A stretch of DNA of 64,000 bases from Bordetella sp. BOR01 (GCF_019218885.1 NZ_JAHUWT010000002.1:310001-374000); one strand, 5' to 3'. Counted from the first letter of the stretch, positions 43,627-51,954 are shown. Program-made: numbers and translations. Notes: generated by a model not told the origin, from the sequence alone.

Positions 43627-44859
43627 TCAGAACCGCCCCGCTGCGTAGGGTGCGACGTCGATGCCGGGCATGTCCCCGAGCAGCAGGCCGCGCACGATAC
43701 GCGCCGTCATTGGTCCGCCGATGACGCCGCTGTGGCCGTGGCCGTATGCCATGACGACGTTAGGAGCGCGGCGGGCGCGGTCGACGACCGGCAGGCTGTC
43801 GGGCGTGGACGGCCGGCAGCCTATCCAGTAGAGCGGGTTGTGTATCTCCAGCGCCGGGTACATTTCTTTGGCTCTCGCGACCAATGCCTGGGCGCGGCGG
43901 TAGTCGGGCTTGGAGCGGGGGTTGGCCATCTCCACCGTGCCCGCCACGCGCACGCCCAGCTCCATGGGAGCCATGCCGAACATGTGCTCACGGTTGCTGA
44001 CCTTCAGCGCGGGCCCGTTCTTGCCGGCCGCCAGCATCGCGTGGTAGCCGCGCTCGGCGATCATCGGCGTGCGTTCGCCTACTTGCCGGGCCAGGCGATT
44101 GCCGTCGATGCCGGTAGCGATCACGAAGTCGTCGGCGAGCCATTCGCTGCCGTTGCCCAGCACGCCGACCACCTTTCCGTCGCGCCAGATGAAGCTTTCG
44201 ACGTTGATGCGCTGTACGATGCCGCCTGCCTCGACAAACAGTGCGACGAGTTCCTGCACCAGACGGAACGGATTGACGGTGTGGCCGTTGTCGGGGAAAT
44301 ACAGCCCGTGCTTGTACTCCGGATTCAAGGCCGGGTCGATGTCCAGGATCTGCTCGCTGCTGACCTGTTGCACCTGAATGCCCTGTGCTTCGCGCAACTT
44401 GCGCGCCAACTCCTCGGTCGGGCTGGCCCTGGGCGTCTTCCATACGTACAGCGATCCGCCGCGCTCGACCAGGCCATGCGCCCGCGGCCCCAACAATTGT
44501 TCGTACAGTTCCAGGCTGGGCTTGTGCAGGGCCCGCATGGCGCGTGAGTTCTTCCAGACCTGCTCGAGTTTGCTCTGCTTGAACCATTGCCACAGCCAGG
44601 GAACCGCAGTGGGCAGATAGCCCCAGCGGATCACCAGGGGGCCGAGCGGGTCCATCAGCCAATGCGGTACTCGCTTTATCACGCCGGGCAGCGCGAATGG
44701 CACGCAGAAATCAGGGCTGATCGCCCCGCCGTTGCCGTAGGAGCACTGCCTGCCCGGTTCGATGGCCTCGGCCAGGACGACCTGGCAACCATCGCGCTGA
44801 AGCCGCAGCGCGATATTGGCGCCGACTACGCCGGCACCGATGACTACTACTTTCTTCAC
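43627..44859 (-). CDS. FAD-dependent D-amino acid dehydrogenase/sarcosine-oxidase family oxidoreductase (DadA-like)
   Basis: The 410-residue product begins with KKVVVIGAGVVGANIALRL, the FAD-binding Gly-x-Gly-x2-Gly fold, then GRQCSYGNGGAISPDF and the late WIGCRPSTPDSLPVV plus GHGHSGVIGGPMTARIV, all typical of DadA. It would deaminate a D-amino acid, or oxidise an N-methyl amino acid such as sarcosine, and feed electrons to the membrane chain. The IclR gene overlaps its start by 4 nt and hyuA follows. In context the substrate could be the amino acid released after hydantoin opening; which one is unknown. Confidence 0.88.
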   Translation of the reverse strand: MKKVVVIGAGVVGANIALRLQRDGCQVVLAEAIEPGRQCSYGNGGAISPDFCVPFALPGVIKRVPHWLMDPLGPLVIRWGYLPTAVPWLWQWFKQSKLEQVWKNSRAMRALHKPSLELYEQLLGPRAHGLVERGGSLYVWKTPRASPTEELARKLREAQGIQVQQVSSEQILDIDPALNPEYKHGLYFPDNGHTVNPFRLVQELVALFVEAGGIVQRINVESFIWRDGKVVGVLGNGSEWLADDFVIATGIDGNRLARQVGERTPMIAERGYHAMLAAGKNGPALKVSNREHMFGMAPMELGVRVAGTVEMANPRSKPDYRRAQALVARAKEMYPALEIHNPLYWIGCRPSTPDSLPVVDRARRAPNVVMAYGHGHSGVIGGPMTARIVRGLLLGDMPGIDVAPYAAGRF

Positions 44860-45638
44860 GACGCATTCTCCTCATGTGCACGCGGTGTCCAGCCCAGCGC
44901 GATGCTGATCTGGTGCGCGCTGTCGATAAGTTGCCGGGTCAGTTGCTCCATCTTCGGCAGCACCCGGGCGCCCGGCCCGAACGCGCACAGCCCTGCCACG
45001 GCCTTGCCCGAGCCGTCCCGAACAGGAGCTGCCACGCCCGACACCCCCATCAGATGCGAATCGGTCAGCTGGGCGTAGCCGTTGCGGGCGGCGGCGGCAA
45101 TAGCGGCCCGCAGCGCCTGGCGGTCTACCTGGGTCTTCTCTGTGAGTGCAACCAGCGGATACGCAGCCAGGTAGTCATCCAGCTCTTGTGCCGGCAGGTC
45201 CGCCAGCAGCACATGGCCGACCGTCGTGGCGTAGGCCTCGCGGATCTTGGCCATGTCCGCGTCGTAGCGCAGCGGATTCGATGTCAGCTCTTTGTCGATG
45301 TATTCGATCTGGCGGGCGCTGCTCATGACGCCCAGAAATACGGATTCGTCGCACGTTTGTGCCAACGTCCGCATGAAGGGTTTGGCATGCGTGATGAGCC
45401 GGGCGCGCTCGCCGCCCACCCACCCGCTGCTGCGGAATTGCGCCGCCAGGCAATAGCCGTCCGGTCTCTCTTCGACATAGCCGCGCCGCACGACCGTGGC
45501 CAGCAGCGCGAAGGCGCTGCTCTTCGGAATGCCCAGCCGATTGACGACGTCGGTCAGCCGCATGGGAACGCGCGCGGCACTTAGCAGTTCCAGCAGATCC
45601 AGTACCCGGTCGGCTGATTTGACACCATCAGTTCTCAT
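44856..45638 (-). CDS. IclR family regulator, first gene of the hyuAB operon
   Basis: The 260-residue product has an N-terminal winged helix-turn-helix (KSADRVLDLLELLSAARVPM, then LTDVVNRLGIPKSSAFALLATVVRRGYV) and an IclR effector domain (THAKPFMRTLAQTCDESVFLG, then GVAAPVRDGSG). It overlaps the FAD oxidoreductase start by 4 nt, so the regulator leads the operon IclR / FAD oxidoreductase / hyuA / hyuB / Bug and controls its own synthesis. No ribosome site is seen before ATG 45638; a 16-bp inverted repeat covers the start codon and a second lies 19 bp upstream, next to a TATATA/TATAAA stretch that may be the -10 box. Confidence 0.9.
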   Translation of the reverse strand: MRTDGVKSADRVLDLLELLSAARVPMRLTDVVNRLGIPKSSAFALLATVVRRGYVEERPDGYCLAAQFRSSGWVGGERARLITHAKPFMRTLAQTCDESVFLGVMSSARQIEYIDKELTSNPLRYDADMAKIREAYATTVGHVLLADLPAQELDDYLAAYPLVALTEKTQVDRQALRAAIAAAARNGYAQLTDSHLMGVSGVAAPVRDGSGKAVAGLCAFGPGARVLPKMEQLTRQLIDSAHQISIALGWTPRAHEENAS

Positions 45639-45646
45639 ATGTGAAC
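45631..45646. promoter_or_regulatory. Putative IclR operator 1, covering the IclR start codon
   Basis: GTTCTCATATGTGAAC is an inverted repeat with one mismatched pair; its middle contains the ATG of the IclR gene (minus strand). GTTC/GAAC ends suit an IclR-type site. Binding would block early transcription or translation of the whole operon. Confidence 0.5.
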
Positions 45647-45649
45647 TTT

Positions 45650-45665
45650 GTTTATATATACGAAC
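45650..45665. promoter_or_regulatory. Putative IclR operator 2 over the -10 region
   Basis: GTTTATATATACGAAC has GTT and AAC ends and an AT-rich core and lies 19 bp (about two helical turns) from operator 1. It overlaps the TATATA/TATAAA stretch expected as the -10 box of the IclR-led operon. Imperfect symmetry makes this a weaker call. Confidence 0.4.
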
Positions 45666-45816
45666 AAAACGAATGTAGTCGGTAGCCTCTGTGGCCTCAA
45701 TCCGTGCTAACCCGAATGGAGTCTGATTTAAAGCCGGACGCGTTCGATGGCGATGCCCTGGGCGTTTTAACTACACCGGGTCAGGCCTATGAGCCAGGGC
45801 AGTATCCATACAAAAC

Positions 45817-45851
45817 AAAGAGCCGCTCTGCATTTGCAGTAGCGGCTCTTT
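45817..45851 (-). terminator. Intrinsic terminator of the AtuA-like/.../Bug operon
   Basis: AAAGAGCCGCT (45817-45827) and AGCGGCTCTTT (45841-45851) are perfectly complementary, and CTGCA/TGCAG inside the loop lengthens the stem. On the minus strand the hairpin is followed by TTTGTTTTG-like sequence, giving a good intrinsic terminator for the minus-strand operon ending at 45924. It may originally have been the terminator of a tRNA gene whose 3' end seems to remain at 45856-45877. Confidence 0.75.
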
Positions 45852-45855
45852 CATC

Positions 45856-45877
45856 TGGTGCCGGGGTTGAATCGAAC
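45856..45877 (-). other. tRNA 3'-end-like remnant, possible attachment-site scar
   Basis: Read on the minus strand this is GTTCGATTC followed by AACCCCGGCACCA, that is a T-loop, an acceptor-like strand and an encoded CCA. It is two bases shorter than a normal tRNA 3' end, the T-stem does not pair with the preceding bases, and no 5' half exists, so it is not a working tRNA. A terminator hairpin follows five bases later. Displaced tRNA 3' ends of this kind mark one end of integrated elements. The call is by eye and moderate. Confidence 0.45.
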
Positions 45878-45923
45878 TGGCCTGCCTTCATCGCATTTGC
45901 GTTAGGCAAGCCATCCCCGCTTT

Positions 45924-46901
45924 CTACTCCACTTTTAATTTACGTTCATGCACGATAGTCGCCCAGCGGTCGATTTCAGAATTGGTAAAGGCCTGGAACT
46001 GTTCAGGCTTGCTGCCGACCACGTCGATGCCTGCTCCGCGCAGTTTTTCCTGCACGTCGGGTAGCTGCAACGCTTTATGAATGTCGTCGGAAATGCGCTG
46101 TACCGTCGCATCCGACATGGACGCAGGAGCGTACACCCCGTACCAAAGCACGGTCTCGTAATTCGGCAAGCCCGCTTCCTTCACCGTCGGAACGTCAGGC
46201 AGGGCCGGCGAACGTGAACTGCTCGTCACGGCAAGCGCACGCACTTTATCTGCTTGCACCAAGGGGAGGCTGACCGGCAGCCCAGGAAAGTACAACTGCA
46301 CGTCACCCGCGGCGGCGGCAGTGATCGCCTGTGAACCACCGGTGTAAGGTATGTGGGTCATGGTGATGCCCGCCATTGTCGTAAACAGCTCGGCAGCCAT
46401 ATGGTCGGCGTTGCCGACGCCCGCCGAGCTGAAATTCAACTGGCCGGGTTTGGCTTTGGCCAGGTTGATGAAATCGCGCAGTGTCTTGACCGGCAAAGAG
46501 GGCGCCACCACAAGCACGTGCGGCATGGAGGTCAGTTGCGTTACCGCCTTCAGATCTTTACGCAAGTCATATCTCAGGTTCGGATATAGTGACGCGCTTA
46601 CCGTGATAGCGTTCTGGGCGACGAGCAGTGTATGACCATCATCTTCGCGCGAGACTTGTTCGGCGGCAATGTTGCCGGCGGCGCCCACACGGTTTTCCAC
46701 GACGACGGACTGCCCCCACATTTCCGACAGCTTGGGGCTGATGGTGCGGGCAACCAGATCCATGCTGCTGCCCGCTCCCAGGCCAGCCACGAGGCGTACG
46801 GTGCGAGTGGGAAAATCGGACTCTGCTTGCGCTGGCGCGGACATGATCAACGCCTGTGCGCATAGCGCCATGCCAATCTGGACGAATGTTTTGTGTTTCA
46901 T
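45924..46901 (-). CDS. Bug/TctC family periplasmic solute receptor
   Basis: The 325-residue product starts with a signal peptide (MALCAQALIMSAPAQA, cleavage near residue 27) and the core FPTRTVRLVAGLGAGSSMD, VVENRVGAAGNIAAEQ and a DDGHTLLV variant of the DGYT motif. It is the last gene of the minus-strand operon AtuA-like / DUF4387 / SMP-30 / Ldh2 / Bug, about 70 bp after the Ldh2 gene, and is followed by the terminator at 45817-45851. It probably captures the organic acid that this operon degrades. Confidence 0.9.
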   Translation of the reverse strand: MKHKTFVQIGMALCAQALIMSAPAQAESDFPTRTVRLVAGLGAGSSMDLVARTISPKLSEMWGQSVVVENRVGAAGNIAAEQVSREDDGHTLLVAQNAITVSASLYPNLRYDLRKDLKAVTQLTSMPHVLVVAPSLPVKTLRDFINLAKAKPGQLNFSSAGVGNADHMAAELFTTMAGITMTHIPYTGGSQAITAAAAGDVQLYFPGLPVSLPLVQADKVRALAVTSSSRSPALPDVPTVKEAGLPNYETVLWYGVYAPASMSDATVQRISDDIHKALQLPDVQEKLRGAGIDVVGSKPEQFQAFTNSEIDRWATIVHERKLKVE

Positions 46902-46970
46902 AGTTTCTCCTCCCTGTGCGGATATTTGCCGCGTATTTACTTGCGATGGCTACGGATGTTTCGCTTGCGC

Positions 46971-48041
46971 TCAGAATGGATAAGGCACACCGGCCTCGCG
47001 TGCGACGCGCTCGAGGTCAGCGAGGGTGTCAGCGGGTAGTGTCAAGCCCTGTGCGCGGTGGGTGGCGTCGGCCTGGACTTCCAGTTCACCCGGAAAATAG
47101 ACTTGGCTATGCCCCGGTGCGACGGGAACATCTTTCAGCGACGCAATGTATGCGTCGATGCGCGCGTTGAACTCCTCCATGGGCTGAAAGGACGCCACGT
47201 TCAGCGCGATCATCAGATGCCCGGCACCGCTGCGGTTGACCGGATCGTACGGACCATGCACGCGATCGAGGAATTCGCTACCCGATAGCACACCGGACAG
47301 TACGTCCACCATCACTCCCATGACGTAGCCCTTGTGGCCGGCCATCGGAAGAATGAAGCCGTTGAGCGCCGCTTTCGGATCGGTGGTCGGATGCCCCTGG
47401 GCATCGACGGCCCAATGAGCAGGAATTGGCTCGTGGCGTTTGTCAGCCAGGTAGATCTTGCCACGCGCTACGCCGGAGTTGGCCATGTCCATCACCACCG
47501 GGGGGTGGCTTCCGCCCGGCGCGGCGATGGACCATGGGTTGGTGCCTATTTTCTTTTTCAGGCCTCCCCATGGCGCCATGTTGGGGCCCGCATTACTCAT
47601 CAACAACATCACGCAGCCCTGCTGGGCACCGATACGGGTGTAATACATGCAGGTTCCGAAATGGTTCGAATTCCGGATGGACACGACACCCACCCCATGT
47701 TTCAGGGCGCGTATCACAGCGTCGTCGACAGCGCGGCGTGCCACCACCTGTCCGGGGCCGTCGCCACCGTCCATGACGGCGATGGCACCGCCATCCACGA
47801 CAATGCGAGTGTCGGCTACCGGTTTCATGGCACCGGAGCGCAGGCGAGCGTAATACCAGCCTAGCCGTAACATGCCATGCGACTGATGACCCCACATATC
47901 CGCCTGCACCAGGGTGTCTGCCATCAATATGGCATCGTCGGTGGGGACGCCGGCACTTTCGTAGACGGCGGCGGTGAATTCGCGCAAATGGTCGGGGTGT
48001 ACGAGTCTGGTTTCGCTCCCGGCGGGAGTCAGGTCTTCCAT
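46971..48041 (-). CDS. Ldh2 family malate/L-lactate/ureidoglycolate-type dehydrogenase
   Basis: The 356-residue product belongs to the type-2 malate/L-lactate dehydrogenase family, which uses NAD(P) without a Rossmann fold. Visible hallmarks are QADMWGHQSHGMLRLGWYY (active-site His region, about residues 46-64), VGVVSIRNSNHFGTCMYY, and the IGTNPWSIAAPGG segment. Members oxidise (S)-2-hydroxy acids including malate, lactate, sulfolactate and ureidoglycolate. ATG 48041 is slightly preferred to ATG 48047. It lies between the SMP-30 and Bug genes of a five-gene operon, so a hydroxy acid intermediate produced by the lactonase is a reasonable substrate. Confidence 0.9.
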   Translation of the reverse strand: MEDLTPAGSETRLVHPDHLREFTAAVYESAGVPTDDAILMADTLVQADMWGHQSHGMLRLGWYYARLRSGAMKPVADTRIVVDGGAIAVMDGGDGPGQVVARRAVDDAVIRALKHGVGVVSIRNSNHFGTCMYYTRIGAQQGCVMLLMSNAGPNMAPWGGLKKKIGTNPWSIAAPGGSHPPVVMDMANSGVARGKIYLADKRHEPIPAHWAVDAQGHPTTDPKAALNGFILPMAGHKGYVMGVMVDVLSGVLSGSEFLDRVHGPYDPVNRSGAGHLMIALNVASFQPMEEFNARIDAYIASLKDVPVAPGHSQVYFPGELEVQADATHRAQGLTLPADTLADLERVAREAGVPYPF

Positions 48042-48114
48042 AAGCATTCCGTCGGATCTGGTTTCTGCGTTCGAAGGCGCGGTAAATTGCCCGCATTTGT
48101 TGGCGGTTGCTTCA

Positions 48115-49035
48115 TTACGCGTGATGCGAATACATGGGTTGGCCGGGTATTTCCATCCTGGCCACTAACACGCAGCCGCTTTCCGATTCGGTGATGTACA
48201 AATCGCGGTTGTCATTGCCACCAAAGGCAATGTTGGTAGTCATGCGGCCCATGCAAGAATCAATGCGCAACAGCGGTTCGCCATGTGGTGAAAACATCCA
48301 GACCGCGCCCAGTCCGGCGTGTGCGACAAGCAGGTTGCCGGCCTGATCAACCGCCATACCATCGGGACCGCTGCCGCCGGACATCTGCACAAACAACCCT
48401 ACGCGCGTCAGCGATCGGTCGGGCAACACCATGGCGCGCCACACGCTGTTGCCGCGCGTCGCGGCGACATAGAGCAGGTTCTCCGCGGGGTTCATGACAA
48501 TGCCATTGGGGCTGGGAACGTTGCCCAGCAGGCATTCCAGGCGACCGTCGGCGCTACTTCGATAAACCCGGCCTGTGGGGTCTTGCATGCCGGTCTGGCC
48601 TTGATCCGTAAAGTAGAGATCGCCATTGGAGGCAAAATAGAGATCGTTGAGCCCCTTGAAGCCCTCGGTACGCGCCCGCCGCAGATACGGAGTCAACGTC
48701 CCCAAGCCGGGATCCAGCAGCAGAAGGCCATTCTTATGGTCGGCGATGAATATGCGGCCGTCTCGATGGATTTTCAATCCATTCGGCTCGCCGTCATACT
48801 CAGCCAGCAGCGTTACCTTGCCCATTGGCGACACACGGAATACGAGGCCGAAAGCAATGTCGACCAAATAGAGATTGCCGTCGCGGTCAAAGGACGGGCC
48901 TTCTATGTAGCTGTCCGTGGCAAGTGTTCCTTTCCCGGCGTGTAGACGTTCCTTCGACAACTGACCGGCTTTGCGGTATTGGTCGGGGATGCGCGTGAAA
49001 ACCTCGGTCCGGATGACTGGCGGTGCGGGGTACAT
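48115..49035 (-). CDS. SMP-30/gluconolactonase family protein
   Basis: The 306-residue product is a six-bladed propeller lactonase: EGPSFDRDGNLYLVDIAFG near residue 43 (metal-binding Glu), GEPNGLKIHRDGRIFIAD, GLNDLYFASNGDLYFTDQG, SPNGIVMNPAENLLYVA and GPDGMAVDQAGNLLVAH. Family members open sugar or aldonate lactones with a divalent metal. AGAGGAAG precedes ATG 49035. It is third in the minus-strand operon, 24 bp after DUF4387. Paired with the Ldh2 dehydrogenase it suggests a lactone to hydroxy-acid to oxo-acid route; the true substrate is unknown. Confidence 0.9.
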   Translation of the reverse strand: MYPAPPVIRTEVFTRIPDQYRKAGQLSKERLHAGKGTLATDSYIEGPSFDRDGNLYLVDIAFGLVFRVSPMGKVTLLAEYDGEPNGLKIHRDGRIFIADHKNGLLLLDPGLGTLTPYLRRARTEGFKGLNDLYFASNGDLYFTDQGQTGMQDPTGRVYRSSADGRLECLLGNVPSPNGIVMNPAENLLYVAATRGNSVWRAMVLPDRSLTRVGLFVQMSGGSGPDGMAVDQAGNLLVAHAGLGAVWMFSPHGEPLLRIDSCMGRMTTNIAFGGNDNRDLYITESESGCVLVARMEIPGQPMYSHHA

Positions 49036-49059
49036 GGTGTACTTCCTCTTTGGAGCCGT

Positions 49060-49371
49060 CTACAACGGCAATTCCAGATCCAGCAGTGGTGCATGCTGCT
49101 GAGCGCCGTACACGTCGGTGTCACCCACGGCCCCTGACGTAATGCGCCGCGGTAATGTCGCCTTGTATGCCAGCGCAGGGGGGTATTCCGTGAACAACAC
49201 ATCGTCGGGTGACACTCCATACAGCGCGGCGATGCGCTCGCGAGTGATGGCGCCGGAACGGCGAACCTTGTCGAAAGTTTCCTGATCGTCGAATATGACA
49301 TCGAGCGTCAATTCGAACGGGCCGGCGTTCTTGCTCTTGCAGGCCTTGGCAATATCTTTCAGTTTGATCAT
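49060..49371 (-). CDS. DUF4387 family protein
   Basis: The 103-residue product matches DUF4387, a small family nearly always found next to AtuA/DUF1446 proteins: KLKDIAKACKSKNAGPFELT at the start, DVIFDDQETFDKVR in the middle and the SPDDVLFTEYPPALAYKATL segment. It begins 15 bp after the AtuA-like stop, so the two are probably subunits of one enzyme or a complex. No catalytic role is established for the family. It is second in the five-gene operon. Confidence 0.9.
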   Translation of the reverse strand: MIKLKDIAKACKSKNAGPFELTLDVIFDDQETFDKVRRSGAITRERIAALYGVSPDDVLFTEYPPALAYKATLPRRITSGAVGDTDVYGAQQHAPLLDLELPL

Positions 49372-49386
49372 GACGATTCTCTCGCG

Positions 49387-50748
49387 CTAGATGGTCTCGT
49401 ATTCGATGGGGAACATTGCCAACGGGTCGTCGATTCGGACCACGTGCTGCATCGAGAACTGATAAGCCGCGCCGCGTTCCATATCCGAAGGCGAGAACGG
49501 AAAAGCCATATTTCCTTCGCGGCACAGCCTGCCGGGGAAGTCGCTATGCAGCAGCGTGACGCGCGTCAGCGCCAGGGCGGCATTGGCAATTTCCTGGGTG
49601 TCGCCGACGACTTCGGCCAGAATGCCGATTTCGTGGCTCCTCGCCTCGCGCAGCGGCTCCCAATCGCTCATGACACCGTTTTTTCCGTACAGGCGGATGA
49701 CGATGCGATAGCGCTCACGCGCGATACCTAACGCGGCTGTTTTGGTATGGGCCGCTTCGATGACGGCCGTGATGAAACTGTCCAATTGCCCGATCAGTCC
49801 CGGATCTCTCGTGCCCGCAAAGGTGACCGCGCTGTAGCCGGCACACTCGGCCGCTTCCAGCTTGATCGTATAGGGGGCGGGCATCCATTGCATGCCCGAG
49901 ATGCGCACACGCCGATCCGACAGCGGCTGCATAACGCAGCTGCTGGTGTCCAGCGTGCCGCCGGGTTCATGCCGGATGATGGGGCTGGCGCTCTCGTGCA
50001 ATGCTTGAACCGAAACGGAAAGCGGGGTGCAGCGAAGCTCTGGGTTGGCAGGCTCCACGTCGACATAGTCGGGTCCCACGGTGGCAATCAGGCAGTCGTG
50101 CTTTTTCGGCAACGCGGCATTGCATGCGCACTCGAGCAGTTTGCCCGCGTACCACGCAGGCGCCGGCGGCAAGCCGTGGTGTGTTGCCAATGCCACCCAG
50201 GGGGCCGGATCGGTTCCGCGGCCGGCCAGGATCACCTGCGCGCCGTGCCGCAGTGCCGCCAGGTGAGGTTCTGGCCCCATCATGCCGACCACGCGCGCGG
50301 CGCGGTCGACCGTATCTTCGGCCAGCGGTTCCGCCTTACCCAGCGGGCGAGTATGGCCGGCGCGGATCGCACGCTTCAGAAAATCCTTGTCTTGCTCGGC
50401 ATGGATCAAGGCCAGTTTGAAATGCATGCCTTCTTCAGCAGCGATTTCACGTACCAGCGCGGCGCAGGCTTGCAGATGTGGTTCGCCCCCAGCACCGCCG
50501 CAGGTACCTATCATCATGGGAATATCCAGTTCCATGGCCCCACGCAAGAGCAGGCGAAGGTCGCGCTTCATTTGCAAAGACGAGTTCAGGGTTTTCCCCG
50601 ATCCCAAATAATGCGGGCCGGGGTCCGAGCTTCCCCCGTCGACACCGATCATGTGCGGTCGTGCTTTCAAGGCGGTGGCAAGCGACGCTTCCGGAAACCC
50701 ATAGCCCAGGATTCCGCTGACAGACACCATCCGTACTTCGCCATTCAT
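49387..50748 (-). CDS. AtuA/DUF1446 (acyclic terpene utilization) family protein
   Basis: The 453-residue product resembles AtuA-type DUF1446 proteins: SGILGYGFPEASLATAL at the start, IGVDGGSSDPGPHYLGSG around residue 34, GTCGGAGGEPHLQ, and LAGRGTDPAPWVALA. AtuA is named from citronellol degradation, but the family is broader and its reaction is unknown. A GGGAGAG site precedes ATG 50748. It leads the operon AtuA-like / DUF4387 / SMP-30 / Ldh2 / Bug and is divergent to a LysR gene across about 180 bp containing a 7-2-7 palindrome. No other terpene genes are present, so a hydroxy- or oxo-acid pathway is more likely. Confidence 0.88.
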   Translation of the reverse strand: MNGEVRMVSVSGILGYGFPEASLATALKARPHMIGVDGGSSDPGPHYLGSGKTLNSSLQMKRDLRLLLRGAMELDIPMMIGTCGGAGGEPHLQACAALVREIAAEEGMHFKLALIHAEQDKDFLKRAIRAGHTRPLGKAEPLAEDTVDRAARVVGMMGPEPHLAALRHGAQVILAGRGTDPAPWVALATHHGLPPAPAWYAGKLLECACNAALPKKHDCLIATVGPDYVDVEPANPELRCTPLSVSVQALHESASPIIRHEPGGTLDTSSCVMQPLSDRRVRISGMQWMPAPYTIKLEAAECAGYSAVTFAGTRDPGLIGQLDSFITAVIEAAHTKTAALGIARERYRIVIRLYGKNGVMSDWEPLREARSHEIGILAEVVGDTQEIANAALALTRVTLLHSDFPGRLCREGNMAFPFSPSDMERGAAYQFSMQHVVRIDDPLAMFPIEYETI

Positions 50749-50813
50749 ACTTCTCTCCCTCGCGCCGCGGGTTGCGTCGCCGGCGCGCCCGGCTTTGTGG
50801 AATCATGTGGGGG

Positions 50814-50841
50814 TTGACGCAGCGACAGATGAAACTATCGT
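50814..50841 (+). promoter_or_regulatory. Probable promoter of the LysR gene at 50930
   Basis: TTGACG (50814-50819) and TATCGT (50836-50841) are 16 bases apart and point to the LysR gene. The -35 is good, the -10 weak. A palindrome at 50845-50860 lies just downstream, about where the transcript would begin. Confidence 0.4.
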
Positions 50842-50844
50842 GTT

Positions 50845-50860
50845 CCACGCGAACGCGTGG
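50845..50860. promoter_or_regulatory. Perfect 7-2-7 palindrome in the divergent LysR/AtuA-like region
   Basis: CCACGCG-AA-CGCGTGG is an exact inverted repeat located between the AtuA-like operon (start 50748, minus) and the LysR gene (start 50930, plus). Its place near the predicted LysR transcription start suggests autorepression together with control of the divergent operon. It is G+C-rich, unlike the usual T-N11-A LysR box, so binding by the LysR protein is uncertain. Confidence 0.45.
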
Positions 50861-50929
50861 CAAGCGTTCATTCGACAAGGGGGTTTGCCGTGTCGGCACA
50901 GCTCCAGTCTGGAAAGGAGGCGTAAATAT

Positions 50930-51910
50930 ATGGACCCCGGCAACCTGCCAACTGAACTCTGCTGCAACTCAACGATAGAAGGCCTCATGCGTCGCCTGGA
51001 CCTGACATCGTTGCGCCTGTTCGTCGATGCCTGCGAGGCAAGCAGCATTTCAGCAGCCGCCTCGCGCGCATGCATCGTTCCGTCCGCCGTCAGTCGCCGT
51101 ATTCAAGACCTGGAGAAATCCGTAGGGGTAGCGCTGCTATTTCGCTCCCCACGCGGCATCACGCCGACCGCGGCTGGCCAGACGGTGTTGCAACACGCGC
51201 GTGCCGCTCTGACAGAACTGCAGCATATGGCGACTTCGCTACAACGCTTTGCTTCGGGGCTGCAGGGTACCGTTCGGGTGGTGGCCAATATCTCGTCAAT
51301 CGATCAGTACTTGCCAGAGGACCTTGCAGCTTTTGCGCAAAGTTATCCCGACGTAAGCATTGAGCTCGAGGAAAAACGCGGTGGAGAGATATTCAAATGC
51401 GTGGAGGACGGCACGGCGGATCTGGGAATCGGCAATGATTGGTACCTAGGTGAATCGGCGGCCATCAGCCGCCTCTATCGCGAAGATAGCCTGGTCGCCA
51501 TTTTTCCCCGCTCCCACCTCAAGGCGCGGCTAGCGCAGGTGAGCTTCTCCGACGTACTAGACCAACCGTTGATAGGGTTGCATGCTGAAAGTGCCTACAA
51601 CGCAAAACTGACCCAGCAGGCGACGCTGATCGGCCGGGCGATCAACATGAAAATACGCGTCAACAGCTATGACGCAATATGCCGCATGGTGCATGCGGGA
51701 TTGGGGGTGTCTCTCGTACTCAAGCAACTGGCCGATATGCATCAGGACTCCCTGAATATCTCGGCCGTGCCTTTGTCAGAGGAATGGGCGCGCAAGCGCA
51801 TCCTGATTGCATATCGGTCGGATGACACTTTGTCTGCCTCGGCCAGAACCCTGCTCGATTTCTTGACGGGGAAAACGGAGATCTATGGGGCGGCAATGGG
51901 CAAGTCCTGA
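50930..51910 (+). CDS. LysR family regulator of the AtuA-like operon
   Basis: The 326-residue product has a LysR helix-turn-helix at about residues 25-80 (LTSLRLFVDACEASSISAAA, then IVPSAVSRRIQDLEKSVGVA) followed by an effector-binding domain. The strong AAAGGAGG site at 50913-50920 places the start at ATG 50930, giving about 20 residues before the usual LysR N-terminus; a frame beginning at 50795 would cross the promoter and palindrome. It is divergent to the AtuA-like operon, its probable target. The gene ends about 45 bp before the imperfect copy of the ABC-F leader at 51955. Confidence 0.9.
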   Translation: MDPGNLPTELCCNSTIEGLMRRLDLTSLRLFVDACEASSISAAASRACIVPSAVSRRIQDLEKSVGVALLFRSPRGITPTAAGQTVLQHARAALTELQHMATSLQRFASGLQGTVRVVANISSIDQYLPEDLAAFAQSYPDVSIELEEKRGGEIFKCVEDGTADLGIGNDWYLGESAAISRLYREDSLVAIFPRSHLKARLAQVSFSDVLDQPLIGLHAESAYNAKLTQQATLIGRAINMKIRVNSYDAICRMVHAGLGVSLVLKQLADMHQDSLNISAVPLSEEWARKRILIAYRSDDTLSASARTLLDFLTGKTEIYGAAMGKS

Positions 51911-51954
51911 ATTGCTGCTGGTTGCTCCTGTAACGGCCTTGATGTCTTAGTCTT

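Noticed and set aside
45856-45930. A functional tRNA on the minus strand
   Set aside because: Only the T-loop and acceptor-like 3' end are present; the T-stem does not pair, the 3' end is two bases short and no 5' acceptor strand or anticodon arm can be folded.
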